The notes under the pieces were generated by a model. That model was not told where the DNA came from. It worked only from the letters and a program-made list of their open reading frames with translations, and did no database searches. A program made the position numbers and the translations under genes. DNA of 64,000 nt from Corallococcus sp. NCRR (GTDB lineage: Bacteria > Myxococcota > Myxococcia > Myxococcales > Myxococcaceae), in contig NZ_CP114039.1 in assembly GCF_026965535.1 (NCBI RefSeq), positions 5,952,001 to 6,016,000 of the forward strand, given 5' to 3'. Shown here piece by piece: positions 7,121 to 16,294 of the stretch (positions within the stretch are counted from its first letter, which is position 1; the number at the start of each line of letters is the position of its first letter).

Positions 7121-8155
7121 CTAGTCCAGTCCCCGCTCCCACAGGTCGTCTTCATCCAGACCCATCAGGTGACCGACTTCGTGCATCACCGTGATGCCAA
7201 TCTGTTCGATCAGCTCCTCGCGGGTGCGCGCGAAGCGCTCCAGGTTCTTCTGGTACAGCACGATGGAGGGCGGGAAGTGATCCGCCGCGTCCATCACGCT
7301 GCGCTCGCCCACGGGCGTGCCCCGGAACACCCCCAGGATGCACGGCGACAGCGGCGGCTGCTGACCCAGCAGGTCCTCATCCGACGGCAGGTCCTCCACC
7401 GCCAGCGTCACGTTGTCCATGTACTGCTTCACCTGCGAGGGCAGGGCGCGCATCGCGTCCTCCACCGCGCGGTCGAACGCCGCCTCCTCCAGGGCCACCG
7501 GCGGCGGCAGCTCCTCCGGCGCCAGCGCCTGCGCCCGGGCGAAGCGCTTCTTCGCCTCCTTCGCGTCCCCGCGCCGTTCGGCGACGAGCCCCAGGTAGTG
7601 GTGCGCCCACGCCTCGTCCGGCGCGTCCTTGAGCACCCGCTCGAAGGCCTCCTGCGCGGGTGCGAAGCGGCACAGTTCGAACAGCGCGATGCCCCGCTCC
7701 AACTGCGCGTCCGGAGAGCGCGGCATGTGCGTCAGCGCCTGGTCCAGGATCTTCAGCGCGGACTCGCACTCCCCCAGCTGGTTGAGGCCCATGCCCTCCA
7801 GGAGGAGGAATTCGTAGACCAGCTCCACGTCGTCCGCCCGCTGCGCCAGCTTCCGCCCGCGGCCACACCACTCCAGCCCCTCCTCCACCGCCTCGCGGTC
7901 CTCGCCGGTGCGGCACACGAGGAATTCCGCCGCGCCGAAGAGGATCTCCAGGTCTTCCGGGGCCAGCTTGAGGGCGGCGCCATAGGCCTTGCCGGCGTCC
8001 TCCAGGCGGCCCACCTCCACCAGCGCGGCGGCCCGGTAGTGCAGGGCTTCTGGTGAATCCGGAACGTCCCGGAGCAGGGCGTCGGCGCTGGCGAGCGCGG
8101 CCTCGAAGTCCCTCGCCTCGAAGGCGTCCGCGACCCCCTCCAGCCGCGCGTCCAT
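7121..8155 (-). CDS. TPR protein with C-terminal zincin-like metallopeptidase domain
   Basis: The first ~240 residues are tetratricopeptide repeats (PEALHYRAAALVEVGRLEDA, APEDLEILFGAAEFLV, AWAHHYLGLVAERRGDA), a protein-binding scaffold. The last ~110 residues fit the minimal metallopeptidase family Zincin_1: LIEQIGITVMHEVGHLMGLDED has the HExxH zinc motif (HEVGH) followed by Gly and Asp. A 13-residue longer start at 8194 exists, but GGGGAGG lies eight bases before the ATG at 8155, so I prefer that one. There is no signal peptide, so the protein is probably cytoplasmic. Zincin_1 alone is usually ~110-130 residues; the long TPR extension suggests a regulated or targeted peptidase, but its substrate is unknown. 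Confidence 0.8.
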   Translation of the reverse strand: MDARLEGVADAFEARDFEAALASADALLRDVPDSPEALHYRAAALVEVGRLEDAGKAYGAALKLAPEDLEILFGAAEFLVCRTGEDREAVEEGLEWCGRGRKLAQRADDVELVYEFLLLEGMGLNQLGECESALKILDQALTHMPRSPDAQLERGIALFELCRFAPAQEAFERVLKDAPDEAWAHHYLGLVAERRGDAKEAKKRFARAQALAPEELPPPVALEEAAFDRAVEDAMRALPSQVKQYMDNVTLAVEDLPSDEDLLGQQPPLSPCILGVFRGTPVGERSVMDAADHFPPSIVLYQKNLERFARTREELIEQIGITVMHEVGHLMGLDEDDLWERGLD

Positions 8156-8282
8156 GTCCCGCGCCTCCCCTTGCTTCGCCATGCGCTTCGCCATACGGGC
8201 AGGCAGCTAAGAAGCCGCCCTTCGCGTTGTCAACGACCGGCGTCGCTGTTACCTTCCAGCGCCCCGTTTTGGCCCGAACCCC

Positions 8283-8639
8283 GTGAACATCCTGGTCGTC
8301 GATGACGATTACGAGCTGTGCACCATGCTCTCTCGCTACCTGGAGATGCATGGCTACACCGTGTTCTCGGCGTCGGACGCGCTCCAGGCGCTGGACATCA
8401 TGGAGCGCCACCCCGTGGGGCTGGTCATCACCGACTACCTGATGCCCCACCTGGACGGCATCCACTTCACGGAGATGCTGAAGGCGGACCCCCGCTTCCA
8501 GAACATCTCCGTCCTGATGATGACCGCCAGCACGGACGCCAACATCTCCGACCGGGGCCTGCGCAAGGGCGTGGCCATCACCCTGCAGAAGCCCCTGGAC
8601 ATGGGGCAACTGCTCAACCTCGTGCGCTTCGCGGAGTAG
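8283..8639 (+). CDS. Single-domain response regulator (CheY-like receiver)
   Basis: The 118-residue product is a receiver domain only. The acidic pocket is D7-D9 (VVDDD), the phospho-acceptor is D51 (VITDYLMP), T81 sits in MMTAS and the conserved Lys is K103 (LQKP). No output domain is attached, so it must act by binding a partner or as a phosphate relay. It starts with GTG and is divergent from the TPR-zincin gene. A weak TTGTCA-N17-TACCTT promoter may lie at 8227-8255. It precedes the groEL promoter on the same strand. Orphan receivers beside groEL and the nearby hybrid kinase suggest a shared stress or polarity circuit, but that link is only positional. Confidence 0.88.
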   Translation: MNILVVDDDYELCTMLSRYLEMHGYTVFSASDALQALDIMERHPVGLVITDYLMPHLDGIHFTEMLKADPRFQNISVLMMTASTDANISDRGLRKGVAITLQKPLDMGQLLNLVRFAE

Positions 8640-8717
8640 GGCCTTCCCCGGGCGTCCCGGGCCCCCACCCGAGCGGGCCGGAAGGCGTCCTCAGGCCCAC
8701 ACGCCTGCCCCTTTCCG

Positions 8718-8745
8718 TTGACATCGTCGATGCGGCCCTTATGTT
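8718..8745 (+). promoter_or_regulatory. Housekeeping-type promoter of groEL
   Basis: A perfect -35 hexamer TTGACA at 8718-8723 is followed after 16 bases by TATGTT at 8740-8745 (4 of 6 matches to TATAAT). The -10 box runs directly into the CIRCE operator. Repressor bound there would therefore block initiation. Confidence 0.7.
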
Positions 8746-8770
8746 GGCGCTCGACATGGCCGAGTGCTAA
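8744..8770 (+). promoter_or_regulatory. CIRCE operator (HrcA binding site)
   Basis: TTGGCGCTC - nine bases - GAGTGCTAA matches the CIRCE consensus TTAGCACTC-N9-GAGTGCTAA. The right arm is perfect and the left arm has two substitutions (A to G at positions 3 and 6). It lies 48 bases upstream of the groEL ATG and overlaps the -10 box, as expected for heat-inducible chaperonin control by HrcA. Confidence 0.88.
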
Positions 8771-8809
8771 CGGCCATCCCCATTCTCAGAAATTCCCCAA
8801 GTATTCTAG

Positions 8810-10462
<1,653 letters not shown>

Positions 10463-10503
10463 GCCGGCATCCAGGCTCCGTAGCTCCGTAGAGGGTTTTC
10501 CGG

Positions 10504-10551
10504 CCCCGGTGGGCCTCGCGAGAGCGGGGCGCCCGGGGCTGGAGTCTTTTT
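10504..10551 (+). terminator. Probable terminator after groEL
   Basis: A GC-rich inverted repeat, CCCCGG at 10504-10509 against CCGGGG at 10533-10538 with further inner pairing (GGGC/GCCC), is followed by CTTTTT at 10546-10551. The T run is eight bases beyond the stem, so it is not a textbook case. It lies between the converging groEL and kinase genes. Confidence 0.4.
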
Positions 10552-12080
10552 CAGGAAGCGGTCTTCTTGAAGGCCAGTCCCAGCTCGCGGCTGAGCGCCG
10601 AGGTGTCGGAGAGCAGCTTGGGCAGGCACGCGGCGGCCCCGGCGCGCAGGGACGCCAGCGCCGTGTCCATGGTGAGGTGCTCGGCCAGCACGACGAAGGG
10701 CGCGCCCTGGCTCAGGGCCCGGGCCAGCTCCAGCGCCTTCTTGCCGTAGGCCGGCGCGAAGTCCCACGACACCACCACGCCCACGGGCGGCTCCATCGTG
10801 GCCACCTCCGCGCCCGCGACGACGCGCGCCTCCAGGCCCAGGAGCGTCAGCGCCTCTGAAATCAGCCGCGCGGTGGCCGGGTTGTCCTCCAGCACGTCCA
10901 CCCGGCGCACAGCGGCGCTGGGGGCGGGGACGGGCGGCGCGGCCGGCGTGTACAGCGCCTGCCGCAAGAGCGCGCGCACCTGGCGGATGTCGTCGAAGGG
11001 CTTGAGCAGGTAGTCCACCACGCCCAGTTGCAGCGCCTGCTGCGTCGTCACCAGCGAGGGGTAGCCCGTCATCAGGATGACGCGCGACGCGGGGTCCAGC
11101 TTCCGCGCGTGCTGGGCCAGCTCCAGGCCGGAGATGCCGGGCAGGTTCTTGTCCGTGACGATGAGGTCCACTCGGGACGAGCGGAGGATTTCGAGCGCGG
11201 CCTCGCCGGTGGCCGCTTCAATGACCTCGCACTCCTTGTCCATCAGGTCCTTGAAGACCATCCGGATGATGCCCTCGTCGTCCACCACCAGCAGGCGCTT
11301 GCGCGGCGGGCGCGGCGCGTCCGTGGGAGGGAAGAGCACGCGGAACACCGTGGCCGGGGGCGGCACTTCGCGCAGCGTCGTGGGCGGCACCAACGCAATC
11401 TGCGCCTGGTGCTCCTGCGCGATTCTCCGGCAGACGGCGAGCCCCAGGCCCGTGCCGCGTTTGCTGGCGGAGACGTAGGGCTCGAAGATGCGTGTCTTGA
11501 GCTCGTCCGGGATGCCCGGTCCCCAGTCGGACACGTAGAGGGCCGCGGAGGCGCCTTCGCGCGCGAGCGTCACCTTCACGCGGCCCCGGCCGGACATGGC
11601 GTCGCGAGCATTGTTGAGCAGGTTGAGCGTGAGCTGCTCAATCAGCCGCGCGTTGCCCTGGATGGTGAGGTCCTCGGGGGCCTCCACCTCCAGGGAGATG
11701 CGGGCCGAGTCCGGGTTGACGCTGAACACCTTCGCCGCCGCCCAGATGGGCGCGGCCAGGGACAGCCGCTGCTGCGGGGCCGGCCGCTCGCTGGCCAGCC
11801 GGATGAAGTCGGAGACGATCTGCTCCATCCGCTCCACCTGCGCGAGCAGCAGCTTCAGCGGGCCGCTGGAGCCTGCCTCCTCGGCCAGCAGTTGGGCGTA
11901 GGCCTTCGCGCCCAGCAGGGGCTGACGCAGCTCGTGGAGGACCTCCGCGGCGACCTGGTGGGTGTGGGCGTTGGCGCGTTGCAGCGCCACGGCCGCGAGC
12001 CGTGCCTTCTCCAGGTCCCCCGCGTCCAGGGCCTGGAGCAGCTGCGCGAGCGGCGAGGGGGTCTCCATGCTCGGGAGCAT
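10551..12080 (-). CDS. Hybrid sensor histidine kinase with receiver and degenerate receiver
   Basis: Domains in order over 509 residues: a short N-terminal helix region; a HisKA-type dimerisation domain with the phospho-histidine in EVLHELRQPLLG near residue 50; an ATPase domain with LNLLNNARDAM (N box), DWGPGIPD (G1) and GTGLGLAVCRR (G2); a canonical receiver near residues 270-385 (LLVVDDEG, VDLIVTDKNLPG, LLKPFDD); and a second C-terminal receiver-like domain near 400-509. The last is degenerate, with VDVLEDNP at its start and GVVVSWDF where the acceptor strand should be. There is no membrane segment, so sensing is cytoplasmic. The gene is convergent with groEL and divergent from encC. A second possible start is at 12068. 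Confidence 0.88.
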   Translation of the reverse strand: MLPSMETPSPLAQLLQALDAGDLEKARLAAVALQRANAHTHQVAAEVLHELRQPLLGAKAYAQLLAEEAGSSGPLKLLLAQVERMEQIVSDFIRLASERPAPQQRLSLAAPIWAAAKVFSVNPDSARISLEVEAPEDLTIQGNARLIEQLTLNLLNNARDAMSGRGRVKVTLAREGASAALYVSDWGPGIPDELKTRIFEPYVSASKRGTGLGLAVCRRIAQEHQAQIALVPPTTLREVPPPATVFRVLFPPTDAPRPPRKRLLVVDDEGIIRMVFKDLMDKECEVIEAATGEAALEILRSSRVDLIVTDKNLPGISGLELAQHARKLDPASRVILMTGYPSLVTTQQALQLGVVDYLLKPFDDIRQVRALLRQALYTPAAPPVPAPSAAVRRVDVLEDNPATARLISEALTLLGLEARVVAGAEVATMEPPVGVVVSWDFAPAYGKKALELARALSQGAPFVVLAEHLTMDTALASLRAGAAACLPKLLSDTSALSRELGLAFKKTAS

Positions 12081-12196
12081 GGCGGAGGCAGGTGTTCACG
12101 CGCAACGCACCCCCCGCGGGATTCGGTTGACCGCGCTCGCGACCAAACGGATGCTCGCGCACGCCCTCCAGCCCGGCCCTGGTCGCCGAGGTCCTC

Positions 12197-12586
12197 ATGC
12201 CGCAGACGAACCCGTTCCACTCGCTGGTGCCCCGGAAGCTGACGGACTCCGAACTGGCCCGCTCCATCCGGCTCAACATCGAGGCGGAGCTGGACGCCAT
12301 CAACCTCTACGCCGCGCACCTGGACGCGACGGACAACGAGGAGGCGAAGGCCATCCTGCGGCACGTCATGGACGAGGAGCGCGAGCACGCGGCCCTCTTC
12401 TGGCAGCTCATCGCGCGGTTGGATCCGGAACAGGCCCAGCACGACCGCGAGGCGTCCCAGAAGTACCGCCTCATCACCACCGGCGCCTCCCACGAAGAGG
12501 TGGAGGCGGTGAGCGAGGGCGGCGGCAGCGAGGCCGCCGAGGTGGAGCTGCCCAAGCGGCTCACCGTGGGCAGCCTGCGCAAGTAG
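12197..12586 (+). CDS. encC: EncC-type encapsulin cargo, ferritin-like iron oxidase
   Basis: The 129-residue protein has an encapsulated-ferritin core (SIRLNIEAELDAINLYAAHL...VMDEEREHAALFWQ). The residues that would bind iron, E31, E61 and H64, sit one position from E32, E62 and H65 of the characterised EncFtn. An acidic Gly-rich linker leads to a C-terminal LTVGSLRK (122-129), nearly identical to the LTVGSLRR targeting peptide that loads cargo into the M. xanthus encapsulin shell. It should oxidise Fe(II) inside the encapsulin for iron storage and oxidative-stress protection. The shell gene encA is not in the window, which agrees with encC lying apart from encA in M. xanthus. GAGG lies five bases before the ATG. 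Confidence 0.92.
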   Translation: MPQTNPFHSLVPRKLTDSELARSIRLNIEAELDAINLYAAHLDATDNEEAKAILRHVMDEEREHAALFWQLIARLDPEQAQHDREASQKYRLITTGASHEEVEAVSEGGGSEAAEVELPKRLTVGSLRK

Positions 12587-12604
12587 CGCGCGCGTCCGGC
12601 TTCT

Positions 12605-13993
12605 TCAGCCCTGTCCCTGCGGGGGCGGGGGATTCTGGCGGCGCTCGGCCGGGGTGGCTTCCAGGTCCTGCGCCGCCATGTAGACGACGTTCCGGGTGCC
12701 CCGCTTGCCCCGGTACATGGCCCGGTCGGACAGGTCCAGCAGGTGGTCCTTGTCCTGTGCGTGCTCCGGGAAGCTGGCCACGCCGATGCAGGTGGTGAGC
12801 TTGAGCGCCAGCCCCTCGCGGCCCAGGAACTGATGGGTCTCCATGGTGCGGCGGATGCGCTCGGCGACCTTGAGGGCCCCGCCGGAGTCCGTGCCGCGCA
12901 GCAGCACCACGTACTCGTCGCCGCCGAAGCGCGCCACCACGTCCGGGTCGCGCACGCAGCCCTTGAGCACGCGCGCGGCCTCCACCAGCACGCGCGAGCC
13001 CACCAGGTGCCCGTGCGTGTCGTTGATGGCCTTGAAGCGGTCCAGGTCCAGGAACAGCAGGGAGAAGGGGCGCTCCGTCTGCAGGGCCTCGTTCACCTCG
13101 CGGTCCAGCACCAGGTGCAGGTAGCGCGTGTTGAACAGGCGGGTGAGGTCGTCGACGTAGGCCAGGTCCTCCACGGCGGCGAAGCGGCCCAGGTTGCGCA
13201 GGGCCAGCGCCCAGTTGCGCACGAGGAAGCCCACGGTCTCCGCGTGGTGCTCCGCGGGCGCGCTGTCGTGGAAGAGCACCGCGTGGCCCAGCACCAGCTC
13301 TCCGTCCACGGCGGGGAAGGAGAGGGTGCGCGGCCAGGGGACCTGGAGCCCGTCGAGCTCCACGGGCGTGCGCGTGCCCGAGAGCCGCTCGATGAGCTGC
13401 GGGACGAGCGCTTCGTGCAGGTCCACCGGCAGCCCGCGCATGCCGTGCGAGCGGAAGCCCGCGCCGTTGGGGTCGCGCTCCAGGAGCATCACCGCGGAGG
13501 CGTTGGCCATGGACTCCAGCGCGTCCGAGGCGGCCGTGGACAGCCGCTCGCGGTCGAGCGTGGTGGCGATTCGCTGGCCTGCCTCCAGCAGCGCGACGTG
13601 CTGGCGCAGGGACGCGTTCTCACGCATCAGGTCTCGCGTGGTGAGCGCGCGGCGCAGCGCGTGCTCCAGGGCCTCCGGCGCCACGGGCTTGACCAGGTAC
13701 TCCGCCGCGCCGCTCTTGATGGCGCGCACCGCGGGGGCCACCTTGTCCAGGCCGGTGATGACGAGCACCTCCACGCCGGGGTAGCGCTCGCGCACGTGGC
13801 GCAGCACCTCCATGCCGTCGCCGCCGGGGAGGATGAGGTCCGTCACCACCGCGTCGAACCGCTCCGCGGAGAGGGCGGCCTTCGCGTCCGCCACGGTGGG
13901 GACCGCCGTGACGAGATGTCCCGCGGCCGTGAGGTAGTCGCCGTAGAGGTTGCGGGCGATCTTTTCGTCGTCGACGAGGAGCAGTCGCGCCAT
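12605..13993 (-). CDS. Response regulator with GGDEF domain (diguanylate cyclase)
   Basis: The 462-residue protein starts with a receiver (LLLVDDEK, phospho-acceptor D52 in VVTDLILPG, LVKPVAPE). It continues with a GAF-like middle region of ~150 residues and ends with a GGDEF domain. The active motif is GGDEY at 357-361, a functional variant, and the inhibitory I-site RxxD is at 348-351 (RDPD), exactly five residues upstream. It should make c-di-GMP when phosphorylated and be feedback-inhibited. A Pro/Gln-rich tail follows. It is convergent with encC and divergent from the CheW-like gene, inside the groEL2-romR block. c-di-GMP controls motility and development in these bacteria. Confidence 0.92.
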   Translation of the reverse strand: MARLLLVDDEKIARNLYGDYLTAAGHLVTAVPTVADAKAALSAERFDAVVTDLILPGGDGMEVLRHVRERYPGVEVLVITGLDKVAPAVRAIKSGAAEYLVKPVAPEALEHALRRALTTRDLMRENASLRQHVALLEAGQRIATTLDRERLSTAASDALESMANASAVMLLERDPNGAGFRSHGMRGLPVDLHEALVPQLIERLSGTRTPVELDGLQVPWPRTLSFPAVDGELVLGHAVLFHDSAPAEHHAETVGFLVRNWALALRNLGRFAAVEDLAYVDDLTRLFNTRYLHLVLDREVNEALQTERPFSLLFLDLDRFKAINDTHGHLVGSRVLVEAARVLKGCVRDPDVVARFGGDEYVVLLRGTDSGGALKVAERIRRTMETHQFLGREGLALKLTTCIGVASFPEHAQDKDHLLDLSDRAMYRGKRGTRNVVYMAAQDLEATPAERRQNPPPPQGQG

Positions 13994-14045
13994 GACTGTT
14001 CAGGGCTTAGCACCCAACGCTGGAAGGCTGCTAGGGTCCCCGGCC

Positions 14046-14858
14046 GTGCCCTTTGAAAGCGGACGGCGGCTCTGCCTGCTGGTGGAGGCCGGTGAGACGC
14101 GCTACGCGGTGGAGGCCACGTCCGTCATCGAGGTCGCGATGCCGGGCGCTCGCGGCGCGAGTCTGCGCGGCGTACTGGAAGTGAAGGACCTCGCCGCGCT
14201 GCTCGGCGGCCTGCCCGAGGACGTGCCGGGCATGGTGGTGGTCCTGGACGTCAGCCCCACGCTCGCGGTGCGGGTGCGCGCCGTGGTGGAGGTCGCGGAT
14301 GTCGCGAGGGATCCGTTCTTCTTGCTGCCGCCGGGCCTGGCGGACTCGCTGGCGCCGCTGAGCCGGGGCGCGGTGCTGCACAAGGACCGGCTGTACCTGG
14401 AGCTCATCGTGGAGGCGCTGCCGCACCGGGCAGGCCCGCGCGCGGCCCCGCCGGAGCCCCGGCCCGTGCACTGGGCGGACGAGCCCCCGGAGCGGGCGCT
14501 GGTGCTGGAGTCCCAGGGGGTGCTGTTCGGCGTCCCGCTCGCTTGCGTGTCCCAGGTGGTGCCCCGGGGCGAGGCGTTCAGCGTGCTCCCGGTGCAGAGC
14601 GGGCCGGTGGCGGGCGTCTATCCGCACGCGCAGGCGCTCTGGCCCATCTGTTCGATTCCAGCGCTGCTGGGCGCGCCGGCCCGGGTGGAGGAGCTGTTCG
14701 TCCTCACGGAGCTGGCGGGCCGGAACGTGGGGCTGGCAGCCACCCGGGTGCTCGGTGTGCTGCAGAAGTTCAAGCCGGCCGAGCTTCCCGGAACATTCCG
14801 GGCGCCGGGGCTGCCGGATCCGGTGATGTTACTGGACCTGCAGCGCATGTTTTCTTGA
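14046..14858 (+). CDS. CheW-like protein with two tandem CheW-type regions
   Basis: I start the gene at the GTG at 14046 (VPFESGRRLCLL), because the longer open frame would overlap the divergent cyclase gene. The ~270-residue product has two related CheW-like halves: LCLLVEAGETRYAVEATSVI at the start and RALVLESQGVLFGVPLACVS near residue 150. Each precedes a beta-rich segment (VVVLDVSPTLAVRVRAVVEV; LFVLTELAGRNVGLAATRVL). CheW domains couple receptors to CheA kinases. There is no CheA or receptor gene nearby, so it may work with a distant array or serve the neighbouring polarity regulator RomR, encoded 117 bases downstream on the same strand. Confidence 0.75.
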   Translation: MPFESGRRLCLLVEAGETRYAVEATSVIEVAMPGARGASLRGVLEVKDLAALLGGLPEDVPGMVVVLDVSPTLAVRVRAVVEVADVARDPFFLLPPGLADSLAPLSRGAVLHKDRLYLELIVEALPHRAGPRAAPPEPRPVHWADEPPERALVLESQGVLFGVPLACVSQVVPRGEAFSVLPVQSGPVAGVYPHAQALWPICSIPALLGAPARVEELFVLTELAGRNVGLAATRVLGVLQKFKPAELPGTFRAPGLPDPVMLLDLQRMFS

Positions 14859-14944
14859 TCGGCCCAAAGCGCGAATCCTAAGCTTCTCCGATTGACACAG
14901 GGCGTGCAGGCAGGCTTGCTCGCCCGAAATCTCAAACGAATTCA

Positions 14945-14962
14945 GGGGGGTATGCGCCCCCC
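14945..14962 (+). promoter_or_regulatory. G6/C6 hairpin in the romR leader
   Basis: GGGGGG-TATGCG-CCCCCC forms a perfect 6-bp G:C stem with a six-base loop, ending just before the GAGG ribosome site (14963-14966) and 13 bases before the romR ATG. A TTGACA at 14892-14897 upstream could be a -35 element, but I find no good -10. The hairpin could restrain translation. Confidence 0.4.
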
Positions 14963-14975
14963 GAGGCCGGAGCCG

Positions 14976-16241
14976 ATGCCCAAGAATCTGCTGATCGCCG
15001 ACGACTCGCTCACCATCCGCAAGGTGATCGGGATGATCTTCGCGACGGAAGACTTCCAGGTGACCGCGGTGGACAACGGGCTGGACGCCATCTCCCGCAC
15101 GCGCGAGCTGCGTCCGGACGTGGTGCTCGCCGACGTGATGATGCCGGGCAAGAGCGGCTACGAGGTCTGCGAGGCGCTCAAGAGCGACCCCTCCACGCAG
15201 GCCATCCCGGTGCTGCTGCTGGCCGGCACCTTCGAGGCGTTCGACGAGAACCGCGCGAAGGCCGCCCGGGCGGATGACCACATCACCAAGCCCTTCGAGA
15301 GCCAGATCCTCCTCGACAAGGTGAAGGCCCTGGTGGGCCAGAAGTCCAACACCATGCCCGCGTCCGCCGCGACGCGCGTGCTGCCGCAGACCGCCGCCCC
15401 GGTGGCTCCGGCCGGTGCGCCGCCCGCCGCCGCCGCGCCTCCGGGAGCGCGTCCCGCGGGTGCGCCGCCTCCGGGCGCTGTTCCTCCGGGTGCGCGTCCT
15501 CCGGGCGCGGGTATGCCGCCGCCGGGCGCGCGTCCTCCGGGCGCGGGTGTGCCGCCGCCGCCGGGCGCCGCGCGTCCGCTGCCGGGCGCTGTTCCTCCTG
15601 GCGCGCGTCCTCCGGGTGCGCCGCCTCCGGGCGCCATGCCGCCGGGTGCGCGTCCTCCGCCGGGTGCGCCGCCTCCGGGCATGGGCGCGCGTCCTCCGGG
15701 TGCGCCGCCTCCGGGCGCCATGCCTCCGGGTGCGCGTCCTCCGCCGGGCGCTGTTCCTCCTGGCGCGCGTCCTCCGGGTGCGCCGCCTCCGGGCATGGCC
15801 GCGCGTCCTCCGGGCCCTGGCGCCCCGAACATCCCGGGCGGCTTCCCGCGTCCTCCGGGCGCCGCGCCGCTGCCGTCCGCGCCTCCGCCCGCGGCGGTGC
15901 CTCCGGCCGCCCGTGCCCGGGATCCGTTCGGGCTGGGCGCTCCGGCCGCGCCCGCCGCTCAGGCGCGCACGGAGAGCATCCGCATCGAGGACTCGCTGCC
16001 CGAGCCCAGCGGCGCGGAGGAGATCTCCCTGGACATCGGTGGCCCTCCGGCGCCCGCCGCCACGCCCGCGCGCGCCCGTCCGGCCGCGGATGGCGGCGAG
16101 GCCCTGCTTCGCGAGGCGCTGTCGAAGGCGTCCCGCGAGGTCATCGAGAAGATCGCCTGGGAGGTCGTACCGCAGCTGGCGGAGACCATCATCCGGGAGG
16201 AGCTGGAGCGGCTCATCAAGGACCGCGAGACCCAGCATTGA
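14976..16241 (+). CDS. romR: RomR, response regulator of cell polarity and motility
   Basis: The 421-residue product matches RomR in layout and length: a receiver domain (LLIADDS, phospho-acceptor D53 in LADVMMPG, ITKPFE), a long low-complexity linker of Pro, Gly and Ala (PPGARPPGAPPPG units, about residues 145-310), and an acidic C-terminal helix region (SREVIEKIAWEVVPQL...REELERLIKD). In M. xanthus RomR sits at the poles, works with RomX as the exchange factor for the GTPase MglA, and sets front-rear polarity for gliding and type IV pili. The receiver and the C-terminal part both guide localisation. I use the ATG at 14976 with GAGG nine bases upstream. Longer frames to 14892 exist but add no domain. 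Confidence 0.93.
   Translation: MPKNLLIADDSLTIRKVIGMIFATEDFQVTAVDNGLDAISRTRELRPDVVLADVMMPGKSGYEVCEALKSDPSTQAIPVLLLAGTFEAFDENRAKAARADDHITKPFESQILLDKVKALVGQKSNTMPASAATRVLPQTAAPVAPAGAPPAAAAPPGARPAGAPPPGAVPPGARPPGAGMPPPGARPPGAGVPPPPGAARPLPGAVPPGARPPGAPPPGAMPPGARPPPGAPPPGMGARPPGAPPPGAMPPGARPPPGAVPPGARPPGAPPPGMAARPPGPGAPNIPGGFPRPPGAAPLPSAPPPAAVPPAARARDPFGLGAPAAPAAQARTESIRIEDSLPEPSGAEEISLDIGGPPAPAATPARARPAADGGEALLREALSKASREVIEKIAWEVVPQLAETIIREELERLIKDRETQH
15404..15905 (+). repeat. Degenerate Pro-Gly-Ala coding repeats in romR
   Basis: The linker DNA is built of short degenerate units such as CCTCCGGGTGCGCGTCCTCC encoding PPGARPP. Some longer blocks recur, for example the GARPPGAPPPGM segments near 15690 and 15775. 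Such tandem DNA is prone to length change, so linker length may vary between strains. Confidence 0.7.
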
Positions 16242-16264
16242 TTCGCAGTTCCCTCTGATTCCCC

Positions 16265-16286
16265 GCCGGCCCCGTCGGGGGCCGGC
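16265..16286 (+). promoter_or_regulatory. Strong hairpin between romR and valS
   Basis: GCCGGCCCC (16265-16273) pairs perfectly with GGGGCCGGC (16278-16286) around a four-base loop. There is no T run, so it may terminate romR in a GC-rich way. It ends eight bases before the valS ATG, and no other ribosome site is evident there, so it could also control valS translation. Confidence 0.5.
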
Positions 16287-16294
16287 CGCTTGCA

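Noticed and set aside
15404-15905. Repeat array that could be mistaken for a CRISPR or satellite
   Set aside because: Units are degenerate, in frame and contiguous, with no spacers; they encode the RomR linker.
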